Of a stretch of DNA of 64,000 nt, positions 49,501 through 61,500 are shown in pieces; position 1 is the first letter of the stretch; each line of letters begins with the position of its first letter. Under the pieces are notes generated by a model that was not told where the DNA came from, searched no databases, and worked only from the letters and a program-made list of their open reading frames with translations. The DNA is from Hirundichthys speculiger (lineage: Eukaryota > Chordata > Actinopteri > Beloniformes > Exocoetidae): the NCBI GenBank assembly GCA_018398805.1, contig JAGFBZ010000289.1, positions 2,559,001 to 2,623,000 on the forward strand, in the 5' to 3' direction. A program made the position numbers and the translations under genes.

Positions 49501-50999
49501 TAGAATTGATCATTTGAACTACGGCTGCTGATAATCAGCTAATCACTAATATAACATTTTTCAGCCCTATCTTTCTTTTACTGTAAATCATTTGTATCAC
49601 ACAGTTTTTACAGTGCAATGGATTATTCAGGATAGAAAGAGATTTATTTGTATCATGTATCTGCAAAATAAGGACTGTCATTTCTGCTTTTCACTCAAAG
49701 CAAATATATTATACTGGAAAACGGGAGTAAGCTGCAGATTTGGGGCTTTCTGAAAGCAGCAGAGCTGAATAAGTAGACTGGGTGACTGCAGCCATTAACT
49801 TGGAGCTGTTTCAGCTTTGACAGATAGCAGGGACCTGACTCTAATGATGCTGCACAGTCACAGCAACAACTGAGCAGCTTAATTGTGAGGAGAAAGATTG
49901 CAGATTAACTGCATGCTGGGCAATCAGATATAACTTTGCTGTTGGTGCATATTATCAAAAGCATAAATAATTAAATAAAGGAAACAATAATTGTTTCACT
50001 CTGTATCCTTGCAAAAATAATTATGATTTTCCAAGCAGGTCTATGTAGCCTTGAGTGATAAGGCAACTCACTTCACATATCTTACAATGCCCCACTCAAT
50101 CATTATTTGCATCAAAATAGTATTTCAGAGATATTTTTTTCCCCCCCGAGATCTCACTGTGTCTCTTCCCTGTTTAGGAAAGCAAACAAAGAACATTTTT
50201 ACTTGCGGCAGGAGGGGTAAGCCAAAAAGAGATGTTAGATGCATTCATCAAATATGGCAATTTACTTAATGGACTCTGACAAAGCCATTGGCGGTCTTTA
50301 TTTAGATGCAGATGACTTCCTCCATACTGACTTCCTCTGTCACAGGCGCCTGTCAGCAAAAAGAGAAAGAAGCACCCTCCTGTTTCTACAGACTGACAGT
50401 TAATCACCACCACTGTCGGTGTATGAGACTGACTGACAACACAACCTCCTGTGGTTCACATATTTCCAATTCAATTGGTAAAAAATCTCTACTAATGGAG
50501 CAAAATAAGAACAGGCTATCTTTGTGTGAGACAACAGAAAAGAGTAGATATATATACAGATGTACTGACACAGTAATCATGATGCATAAGAAAGATAGAG
50601 GTTTGACCATAGGAAATTTTGGCAAGTTTTTTAGTCATTACATCCAGCACAGCACTGCTGAGCACCACAGCTGCCGCTTCTACAAACTGCTGGGTGAGAC
50701 TAGATGAAAGAGCATTTCTAATTCTTTCAATACCACAGTGCTTGATAGTATACACTATGAATGGATGCCAGCAAATATTAAGGCTATTCTGTATTCAATT
50801 GCTGTCTTGCTTACGGGAAAGTTTTAGGCCTGGAGGAGCTGATAAGAATGAAACCAGCATACAGAGGACACTGGAATTTCTTGTTATTATAGCATCTCAG
50901 CCTCTGCAAGAGCATATTCATCACAATTAATCACAACTTGTTTGTTCATGGGACTTAATTTGTGAACGATAATATCAGCAAATAATGTTTCTGTCCATC
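46536..50999. other. Gene-free stretch
   Basis: No supported exon. A (TG)n run lies at 47684-47702, a TATA-rich run at 49464-49484 and a C-rich tract at 50138-50148. The open frames at 47687-48118 and 50306-50707 were inspected and show no domain. Confidence 0.5.
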
Positions 51000-51377
51000 C
51001 AGTATCTATACCTACTTATTTCTGTAGGGTCACAGGGATCCACTGGAGCTTATCCCATTTCTCCTCAGGTAGAGGCAGGGGTACACCTTGGACAAGTTGC
51101 CAGGGCATTATAGGGCCACATATAAAGAAACAACCACATTAATGCCAACAACCACACAAACAATCACTAAATTGCCCTAGGGACAATTTAGAATCACCAA
51201 TTAACCTGACATGCATGTCTTAGGACTGTGGGAAGAAGCCGGAGGACCCAGAAAACCCCACACAAGCATGGGGAGAACATGCAAACTCTACACAGAAAGG
51301 GTCCTCCTGGGAGTCATCTAACCAGGACCCCCACCAGTGAGGCAACAGCGCTAACCACCAAGCCACTATGCTGCCCC
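51000..51377 (+). repeat. Dispersed fish repeat, better preserved copy
   Basis: Characteristic blocks in order: GTAGGGTCACAGGGATCCAC, AGGCAGGGGTACACC, ACATGCATGTCTTAGGACTG, GGAAGAAGCCGGAGGACCC, GGGGAGAACATGCAAACTC, and an end in GCTAACCACCAAGCCAC. This dispersed sequence is common in fish genomes and non-coding. Its transposon class is not clear to me. Confidence 0.7.
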
Positions 51378-51639
51378 AAATAGTGTTTGATTTTCAAATT
51401 TAAAATGTGTTAACTAAAGAGAGAAAAAAAAAACATGATGGTATCTTGCAAGTGCGCCTATGCAAGAACTCTCCGTCTTTTGGTTATTAACTAGTATCAA
51501 CAAATTGACAGCAAATGGAGGGAGATTCTTGCACAGTCTTTTTATACACTATTTGTACACATACAAAGTTAAAATGACTACAGTTTGGTAAGAACCCTAT
51601 ACACACTCAGTTAAGTAAAATTACATTTCTAAGTCTTGT

Positions 51640-52075
51640 CAGAGGCATCTTCACTGAAAAAAATATCTTGTCGGATTTAATTAAAAATGTTATGTCAAGT
51701 GGTTCCACGAAGCTATATTAAGTAGATACACCATATTGACGTTAGTTTATTTTAATTCAACATTCTTGAATTGAACCAACTTAATATTGTTAAGTTCAAC
51801 CAAATCCAACTGTTACGTTCAATGAAGTCAGTATTTTTACATTGAACCAACTTAACATTGTCATATCCAATTAAATGTATACTATTATGTTCAATCAATT
51901 TAATTTCAATGCATAAATAGTTCACTGCAAAGTTACATTATTCTTAAACAATACAGTTGTGTTGAACCACACTTGACATAACTTTCTTGAGTAAACCCAC
52001 ACTTAACACAACATTCTTAAGTAACTCCAAGTAACAGAGTTAAATTTGTTCTACTAAAATGCTGCTCTCTGTTAA
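51640..52075. repeat. TTGAACCAACTTAA-rich repeat block
   Basis: The motif TTGAACCAACTTAA occurs at about 51773 and 51844, with many weaker variants of GTTCAA and TTAA-type words spread over 400 bp. It resembles the AT-rich interior of fish DNA-type MITEs, but clean termini were not located. Confidence 0.45.
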
Positions 52076-55000
52076 ACAGGATAAAAACAAACCAAAAAAA
52101 AAAACAAAAACAAAACAATCACACACATTATATTCTCAACAAGTTTGCATTTAATTAACATTACACAATGATTTCAAATCCTCTCAATTCTCATATGTGG
52201 AGTCCAGAAGATGCTGGAGTCATTTTTGCCAGGTGGTGTAAATATTGTGGCTGATCACTGCAGCTCTGATTATTAATTAAAAAATTGGGCACAGATTCAA
52301 CACTAATTAGAATAAATGTTAGTTGCGGCCCTGCAGCAAAGTTACGGCGCTTGTTGTTTTGAAGAAACTGTATACTGCGAAAACTGACTGGGATTTCAAA
52401 CATTTGTTTGTAAATAAGTAGACTGAAGTCCTTTGGGTCTTGGCTTTTAGCTGGCAGTATGACGCATCTCAGAAAAACAAACATAACAAAAGGAGCTCTT
52501 CTTTAATGAGCCTTAAACATGACTTCTGTACTTAAGATTTCCTAATGGAGATTAATCTAAAGCACCGTTGTAGCTTCAAATCCACTGTGCCACTCATCGC
52601 CTGGAGAGATTAACGACAATCCAGCAGGGAAAATGATGAGTGTCTTTTTTTTTCCCCAAGTCCACATTGGGACTAAGGGTCCGCTGAGAGGCTGGGAAAG
52701 CGCCTCTATCGCATTAGGGAAGTTGCTAGCATCAGTATGGAAACAAAATTCAAGCAAAGACCTTCAAAGTCCATCAAATAAATGCCCTGTGACAGAGACC
52801 CTTGGATCCTGCATAAAGAGCTTCTTTGAATTCAGCCAAGGGTCACTGGAGAGGTCCTGTTAGATTGAAGGTAGTTTGTTTGATGTATATGAGGCACAGA
52901 GTTTTCGAGAACAAAGTGTACAAAAAGTCTTCATTTTGAGATTTAATTCTGGAGGACAAGTATATAGAGGTTTGTCCGTGACTGCATGAGGGGACTTAAA
53001 AGAGCCGAGCAACATGAAGAAAAAAGTTACTGCAGCTACACTTTGAAGAAAATTTGTAACATTAAGGCTGAATCTAAGAGTCAGATTTTTCACTGCTTGT
53101 CCAGAGACTAAAACAAATAATTTGAAGGGTGTGTCTCTATTCTTCTTGTAAACATGCTCCATACCGAGTTAGCGATCGGTTCAGCTTCAGCGTGTTGAAA
53201 CAGACAGCGACACACTGTCTAAATATCCTTCAACAACATTCTCTCACTGCTGGCATGGAACCATTGTGCTCCAGTTTACAAATCTGTTTGTCATAACCAC
53301 AGGCAATGGCAAACAGGCAGGCGGCAGCAGTCATTACTGATAACATTTGATGAAGAAGAGGTCAATGGCAGAATTGGCCACGTGAAACAAAAAAACATCA
53401 AATCAATGTTTTTCATTGACTTAATAGACCAAAAGTAATCACTCCCCTGTATCTCTGTGATAAAACATCAGTGCAAAAAAAAAAAAGGGGGGGGGGGGGG
53501 GCTGCATATAATGTGGTGAGTCAATCTTGTTTATACGGGAAAGGGCTTTGTCAGGACCTTGTCACGGCTGCCATGATAAAGGGAGGGGACTGTTGTTCCC
53601 ATCTGGACACATAATGAACTCGGAGAGGGAAACAGGGTTACAAATGCAAGGATGTCATATAGCAAAGGGAGAAAAACAGACTACAGCTGGGAGAAACATG
53701 CAGGACTCTGGCATTTCTTTCACAGCGTCCCACTTTGCAGTTCTGTATTACACAGGCTGCCACAGTGCTTTGTGATTTGTCATTTTACAAAATTACTCTG
53801 GTTGTAATGGCTGTTTTTCAGGAGATATTTTCCGAGGGAAGAGGCTGAACTACTTCAGTGCAGCAGTCAATTAAAATCCACGTGGGAAAGGCATGCAGAA
53901 GAAGTCGGATTTCTTTCGAGGGCCTTTTCCTCAGAATGTAATTTTATGGTTGGAGGGCAACCTCTGAGACGCTGGGATATTACAAAGTAAGAAAAAAATG
54001 AAAGCTCCTGTGTGCCTTTTTGACTCTGCTACTTTAGTCATTCCTCACACGCATATAAGATAAAAACCTTTTTTTCTAACTAAAAGGCTCAACCTTGGGT
54101 GATGCATCAGGTAACACATACATCCATGAATGACTACAACACTGGAGGCCAGAGGGCGCTATTTTCAAAGCTAATTTCCCTTTGTGCACCAGTGAAGTCA
54201 ACATGCCTGGATATATCTGTGATCAAAAAAGGTACTCAAGAATATAATTTCACTTCCATAAAGTTTAGGTTCTTGACAGTCAAAAAAAGGGAGAACTGAT
54301 TTAGTTTTACCTTAATGTCACTTGTGCTGCAAAAACACAAGAAGTTCAGGTCCACTGTATCCATTTTGTCCTCCTTTTCTAGTGAAAGTTCTCATCTTTT
54401 TGTTTGATGAACACGCAACCCAGCATTTCAGATGAAAATCAATCAGTTACCTCATCAGCTACGAGGTTCCAACTAATAATTTCTTTCCATGTCAGTTCAT
54501 TTTCTCATTAAAATTCTAATTAATCCATCCATCTATTAGTCATAAAGTTTCAGGGAATGGTGATTTTTTTAATTACAATTCCAACGCTGTGTTTTCAGTG
54601 TCTTGTTTTGCTCATCCAATTGTCTAAAACCCAAAGAAGAACACAAAGAGACAAGGTAGACTCATCTTCAGGGGCATCAAACTGATGGTTGAGATGGATT
54701 TTGTTTTGTTTTGTTTTTCCTATGTGTGTGTATTTTCAGCTAGGGTCAATGTAATACAAGTAACATAATAAATCCAACACACTCCATATTTGTGTCTCAT
54801 GAGGAATTCATTGGTTTGGGTGTGAGTTGTATATCTCAGGTTTAAAAAAAAAAAGGTTATTTCAAACGATTCAAATCTGAGGAGAAAAACGTTTTTTTTT
54901 CTTTATTTTCAGTGCTGGCTATTGATCAGTAGTCTGTGTGAGTGAATTACATATCAACAGAAAGCACTACACACTCAACAGAAGTAAGCTAATATTTTAA

Positions 55001-55330
55001 CATACTTATCTGAATAGAAAACACATCCTAATATTTGTATTTTAATTATTATAATATAGTTATGGTTTGTTTAAAAACAAAAAAAAAAATTAAAACCTTT
55101 ATGTAACAGTGACCCCTGGCGGACACTTGACAGTTTTTCAGTGTGTAAAAGAAAGTTGAAAACAAGAAGGGGAAAAAACTCGTGCGCTTCCATTTTAGGC
55201 TGCTGTTCGCTGAAAAATGCGCCATTATCCTATTAGGTAGCGAATATGAACTGCTAAAGCATTAATTAATGTTAAGAACTATTAAAAAAAAAATCCAGAT
55301 AACAAGCTTGCCATTACTGAAAGGAAATAA
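52076..55330. other. Gene-free stretch upstream of NME8
   Basis: No exon was recognised. An A12 then G15 homopolymer pair occurs at 53475-53501. Smaller poly-A and poly-T runs occur at 54843-54853 and 55078-55090. Confidence 0.5.
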
Positions 55331-55339
55331 TATGCAAGT

Positions 55340-55528
55340 CAGATGTGATTATCGTTCTACGGCTCCGGAAACCGGAAGTAGTCGTTGCTAAGCAACCAAG
55401 GGGCCAAACAAAGGCCATCATAGGCATCTTGAAACTGCGCTGATAGGACACTTTAACTTGTCTATCAGTTTAGACATATATGAGATTTCTATACATTTTA
55501 TTTTATTTTACTTTAATTAACTAATCAC
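55340..55528 (+). promoter_or_regulatory. NME8: NME8 promoter region with X-box and ETS-like site
   Basis: A perfect palindrome GTTGCTAAGCAAC (55384-55396) matches the X-box bound by RFX transcription factors, which drive ciliary genes. It lies 133 bp before the start codon. Just upstream, CCGGAAACCGGAAGT (55365-55379) contains an ETS-type core. No TATA box is seen, as is usual for this gene class. The transcription start is not visible and probably falls between the X-box and the ATG. Confidence 0.75.
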
Positions 55529-58500
55529 ATGGCGGGCAAGAAAAAAGAGGTGATCCTTCAGGTAAGATAAATACTTTAAGGTTTCTGTAATAATGATAAC
55601 ATTCAGCAGGTCTACTGGGACTCTTATTAACCCTAATAATATGCATTTGTCTTTTCTGGTTCAGGCATCTGTCACAAACCAAGAACAGTGGGAAGAGATG
55701 CTTGCCATCAAGGGTTTAGCAGGTGACTTATTTTTCCTTTGTTCTAAGAAAAATGTACATTTCAGAACAATAACTGTTAACTGTAGCAGTAACTGTAGTT
55801 ACTGCTGTTTAATAGATGCTTTTGATTAATATTGTCATGGATGAGCTGTTGTTGCGATTATCTGTTATATTCTGCTGCCCCACTGTGCTGATTGTTATAA
55901 CTGCAGGCTGAATGTTTGAACCAGTCTACCAACAGTCTCTTCTTGGTCCTTGCAGTTGTAGATGTGTACCAACAGTGGTGTGGCCCCTGTCGAGCCGTGG
56001 TCAGTCTCCTTCGAAAAATAAAAAATGAACTCGGTGATGACCTTCTCCATTTTGCAACAGTAAGGGCAGTGTTAGAAGTCTGAAGAGTTTCAATTGAATG
56101 CCAAAATTTGTGGAGACACAGCTTTTAAAATGAACGTGCATTGTGCCTGTGTGTACTGCAGGCCGAGGCAGACAGCATAGATGCTTTGGAGAAGTATCGA
56201 GGGAAATGTGAACCCACTTTCCTCTTCTATGGGGTAGGTGTGTGTGTGTTTTGGACACTAAATGTGTGTATTCACAGTTCAGTGCACGCAGTCAGGTCCT
56301 CAAGGAGACATATGACTATTAAAAAAACATAAACTTCTGAGACAATTTCCTGAGATCTTCATGAAATGTTTGTGTCATGCTTGGGTCAAATTACTACAGA
56401 GATAAAGTACAAAAGTTTTATTTTCAACCATGTCTGTGTCATAGAAACTGGTTTTCCTCCTTCACAGGATGTGCATCTTTTGAGACTGATCTGACAGCTT
56501 TGTGCTATCTGCTGAAAAAGGTGCAGTAAATGCACCATTGTGCGAACCCCAAACAGCCCCCAAAACGACCTAGCTAGTACTGAATCAATACTGATTAGAT
56601 ATGCTAGGGGCAGGAGATGACATAGTTTAGCTATATCAATGTCAATGTCATCTTTTCTCATTCATTGCCACCACACTGTTTGCAGAGTATCCAAACAGCA
56701 AACAGGACTTCATGCTGATTTCATCATCTTAGTTTTTCTTTGTTCATTTTTAAAATGTTATTTATTTACTCATCCTCTCTGTCTTCTTCTTTTATTTAAT
56801 ATCAGTTGGAAAACAACAAAAGTGGCTTACTACCACCACTAGGTGGTGTTGGAGTGGCACTTTGCTAATTTAGTAATTCAACTGGCTCTGTCACTGTAAA
56901 TAGAGACAAGGACTGAAAGCTTGTCTCTATTTAGGAAGAGGTCAGCCTTGTTACGGTTTCAGCCTCCAAGGTTTTATCTCAGACCCCTGCTCAAGAAACA
57001 CAGCTATGATGTGAGGTTGGATGAAGAAAAAGATGGAGAGGCTGGATATTTCTACTCTGATCTGGTCATGTGACGTCACATAACCCTGCAAATCTGAACA
57101 GCTCACTGAATGACATGTGTTTTTGACCTAGACAACGCTGAGCAAAGTGTTAGGGTTCTTTTATCCCAAACGTTTTTGAGTTGGCTGTGGCTTCAAACAA
57201 GAAAATGAAAAAAATTCAAGCACAGAAAAAGTATTTTTTCGCAGAATATGCCCCCTTTAAACTTTTCATTTCAGCGTTGTGTCTTTCTGACTCATTGGAG
57301 TTTTTCACGGCTTTGTGAATTGCATATTTATGGCCCTCTGCTGTAAATCTGTGACTCATGTCTTAGAGTTTGATTTCACTGAAAATCACATTTTTTTAAA
57401 AAAAAATTACAAAGCTTATGTTGAATGGGCAGGGTGGGGAGCTGGTGGCAGTGCTGCGAGGAGCCAATGCCCCCATGCTTCAGAAGATGATAGTGGAGGA
57501 GCTGACTAAAGAGAAGCTGGTTCTGGAAGAAGGTGGCAAACGCAAAGTGGTGAGCAGTCCGATACCAGAGCGTGCACTTACACGTGTTTCTGAAAAGATC
57601 TTGACTTGTCAAAAGTATGTGTGTTACTCCAAACATCATCTATGATTTTCTCCTTGTACAACAGGTGCAATCAATCATCATCATACTGTCATGTCAAAAT
57701 TTTCTGTGAGAAAAAGACCTCACTGTCAATTCATCTATTAGTTAGTAAACCTAAAATGAATAGAGTAAACAGTTTCACATATAATTAAGCTTTCAGAGTT
57801 AAGGTTTTGTATTTTGTTTTTATTGTTAGAAGAAACAGTTGTCATTTTATGATGATTTTTAATTACCAAAAAATGTGAGATTTGTCTGGAAAACTAGAAG
57901 TGTACAATAAAAGAGCATTTGCTATAAAACACCGTGACCTTCTCTTTCAGTTTCAGTGAGAAGATGTTACAAGATGTGCACCACTTGTAAACCATATTTC
58001 CAAGTTTTATAAAATTCAGCCAGGTTGTGTTTGTAAAATCCAACTAACATATTTCAGTGATCACACAACTCACCGTCAGTTCTCATTTTTGTCGATAAAT
58101 GAAAAACACATTTGATCTCAGAGTTGGTGCATCTTAAGCTTTTTCATATTTTTTTGCAATTGGTGATACACTGCCATTAAGTGTATATTGTTTTTTTTAT
58201 TAGGTTTTGTTGTGTCTTTCAGATAAAAGATGATGGCCTGTTAGAAAATGAGAACAAAGAAGAGGAGGAGCAGCGTCAACAGACAGATAGCATAGTTGGT
58301 ACTGTGGAAACAATCCAATATACAATTATATACAGTATAGTCGCTTTTTATGAGCATGGCTCTACAGTCAGATATTTTGTTACTGTAATTTCATCCTTGT
58401 TTACTGGTGATTCTGTGGACCTTTTTTTTTTTTTTTGGCTTTTAAACAGCATTGTTAATCATCACTCAAACTACTCCCTTCTTCTGTAGTTCCTGCCAGT

Positions 58501-61500
58501 AAATCCTACACAGTTGCCATCATTAAACCGGATGCCGTTGCCCACGGCAAGGCAAATGAGCTCATTATGAAGGTACACAGAGACAACCACCGTTCATTCT
58601 CAGAGAAGACAACAACGTCTCAAGCCTTCCCGCTGACATTCATTGACACGTGTTGACTCCTCTGCCCAGATTCAAGATGCTGGTTTTGAGATCCTTGCAC
58701 ATGAGGAGCGCACACTGACAGAAGCTGAGGCTCGGGATTTTTACCAACACAAAGCAGCAGAGGTATGATAAAGTGACTGAAATGAAGGAGGGAAACAGTG
58801 TAGCTGCACAGTTTGAAACAGGTGAGGAAAGGTGATGATGATGCAGTGTTTGTGAAGGGCCACACAGAGTCATTGATATTCTGAGTCAACAATCTAATGA
58901 CAGAGCAGTGCAAAATCATTTTAGGTACACATTCATTCTCATTCCCACACAAGGAGGCTGCTGTGTAATTTTAAATCAAAAATAAGAAAAACAAAAGCTT
59001 CCAGATTTTATCTTTTTGAATTGATATACAGTACGTCTCTGCTGTTGTCTCATGTACGTAATGATGGTTTTCAGGTTTCCTTTGAAGACTTGGTGCAGTT
59101 TATGTCCAGTGGCCCCTGCCACGTTCTGGTCCTCTCTCACACAGAGGGCTCAGCCAGTGTAATACCAGCGTGGCGCGAGTTCATTGGCCCAACAGACATA
59201 GAGGAAGCCAGGAAAGAAAAGCCTGAAAGGTAAGATGATGGTATCATACACGTGGTCTATTCAGGAAGAGTTGAGAAAAAAAAAACAATGCTTTTTAAAA
59301 CTGTATGATTGGGTTTAATAAAATAATAAATCTTGAAATCTTGAAAAACATTTGTTAAAAGCACAGACAATTGTTTCTGCACAGTTGATTGCAACAGTGG
59401 GAAACTATCACAGTTCAGAGTCTGGGACAAGGAATGAGCAGCACACTCGCCTGCTTGATCAGACACGCCCAAACATTATGCTTCTCTTTGGTTGAGCACC
59501 AGCCGAGCAACCATCTGGTCCTCTCTTCTATCCCCCCACCCCCCACCCCCGGCTTCATGCAGCTTGCGGGCACAATACGGCACAGAGACTCTGTTCAACG
59601 CAGTGCACGGTAGTGAGGACAGCAACCAGGCCAGCAGGGAGCTCGCCTTCTTCTTCCCCAACTTTAGGATGGCCTCGGCAATGGAGCAGGATGGGGAGGA
59701 AGAGCGTGTGGAGAGGACCCTGGCTCTTATCCGGCCCGACGTTGCCAGGGAGAACAGAGGTGGCACTCGAGCCAAATGCACAAGCTCAAATGCATACGTG
59801 TGCAATCACAGATACACGCACAGTCATTTTCATTTTTAATATAATTGAGAATTCATTCCTACTGCAGAGGTGCTGCAGCGTTTTAACTTCTGTTCTATTC
59901 AAAGCTAACAAAATGATACATTTTCTGTAATTTAGCAGGATAAATTGCTAAGTTTATTTCATATCTACTACTTTGCAGAAGAGATCTTGACTCAAATCCA
60001 CAAGTCAGGCTTCACAGTTGCCCTCCAAAGAGAGGTGATGCTGACTGAGGAGCAGGTCAGACAGTTTTACTCTCAACATGTTGATGAGGACTATTTTCCT
60101 GCTCTGCTAAAAAATATGACCAGGTAACTCCGATGTGTTAAATTATTAATCTTAAAATCACAGCGCCACTGTAGACGTTTATTCAAGATGTCTGGTTTTA
60201 CAGTGGTCCAGTGCTAGCTTTGGCTCTTGCCAGAACAGGGGCCGTCCATCAGTGGAAGAACATTCTTGGTCCTCCTGACCTTGATAAAGCTAAAGAAGAG
60301 AGCCCTGATTGGTGAGTGATGAGTTCTTCTCTTCTTTTGGCAGCTGAAATGAAAGCGAAGGGTCACTGTGTTATAATTAGCCGTGGGAAGACAGTGGACC
60401 TTTCACTGCTAATCTATGTGACAGCTTGTTAAATAGACCTCCTTTTTGACCTCTCTGTTTCACCTTGCGAGTTTTTCCTCCGTGGTTCTCCAGTCACACA
60501 GTTAAATGGCAGCTTTGAGAAAAACATTTCTTTTTAAAAATAAATACATAATATAAAAAATACATTATCTAAAAAATAAGTCTGGAAACCGTATATTCAA
60601 ATGTTTACTACTGGATATGAACGGTACCTACCAGTCAAATGTAATGAATGTAATGACGGCTTCTGTTTCCTTCATACTCAGTCTCAGGGTCAAGTTTGCT
60701 GTGGAGAATGAGGCCATCAATCAGCTTCATGGCAGCGCAAGCCTTGAAGAGGCACAACGAGAGATAAACTTCTTCTTCCCTAAACAACGCACACTGGCAG
60801 TGATCAAACCTAATGTGGTGGAGGAAAATAAAGGTGCTTCCTGGTCTTTCCAAAGTCACTTAGAAATGCTCAAGTTTATTGAGTTAAATTCATTTCACTT
60901 TTTAAAATATATATAATTTTTATTCTTTTGAACCTCCCCAGAGGCGATTTTGGAGGAGATCCGTGGTAGAGGCTTCACGGTAACACAGCTGAAGGAGGCG
61001 GTGCTGTCAAGGGAGGTAGCTGAGGAGTTTTACAAAGAGCACAGGGAAAAACCTTTCTTCAACCAGCTTGGTGGAATTCATGTGCCAGTAAGTCTGTTTC
61101 CTTTCACAGCTGCAGGAGCAAGTCAGAGTGACATCAGAATACCTGCCTCTCTCTCACTGCCAGCTCGGACTTCACTTTTAACTGTAATTTTTGCAGCTTA
61201 GACTGTAGGCAGACCCAGTGGTTTGGAAGTCCATTTGAGTTTCATCCTTTCAACTGCACATCAGAGCTATCTTCCGCTCCGGTTAACACCTTCACTTGGT
61301 TGTTACACAACCACTTGAACACAGTGTGGAGGGGACTGAGACTTCTATTATTATATTCTGTACACATTGAGGGAAAACTATTTTATTTTCTATCTCATTT
61401 TATGAATTTGAGCATTTAAAAAAGTAATTATAATCACCACAAACCTAGTTCCACCTCCAGCGACTACGACAGTAACATGGTGCCTACACTCTGCTGCTTA

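Noticed and set aside
50306..50707. 133-codon open frame overlapped by minus-strand frames
   Set aside because: Several competing frames with no recognisable motif. Composition does not favour one.
57600..58200. Possible extra NME8 exon in intron 5
   Set aside because: Exons 5 and 6 join in phase with a continuous acidic linker. Nothing between them shows NDK or thioredoxin motifs.
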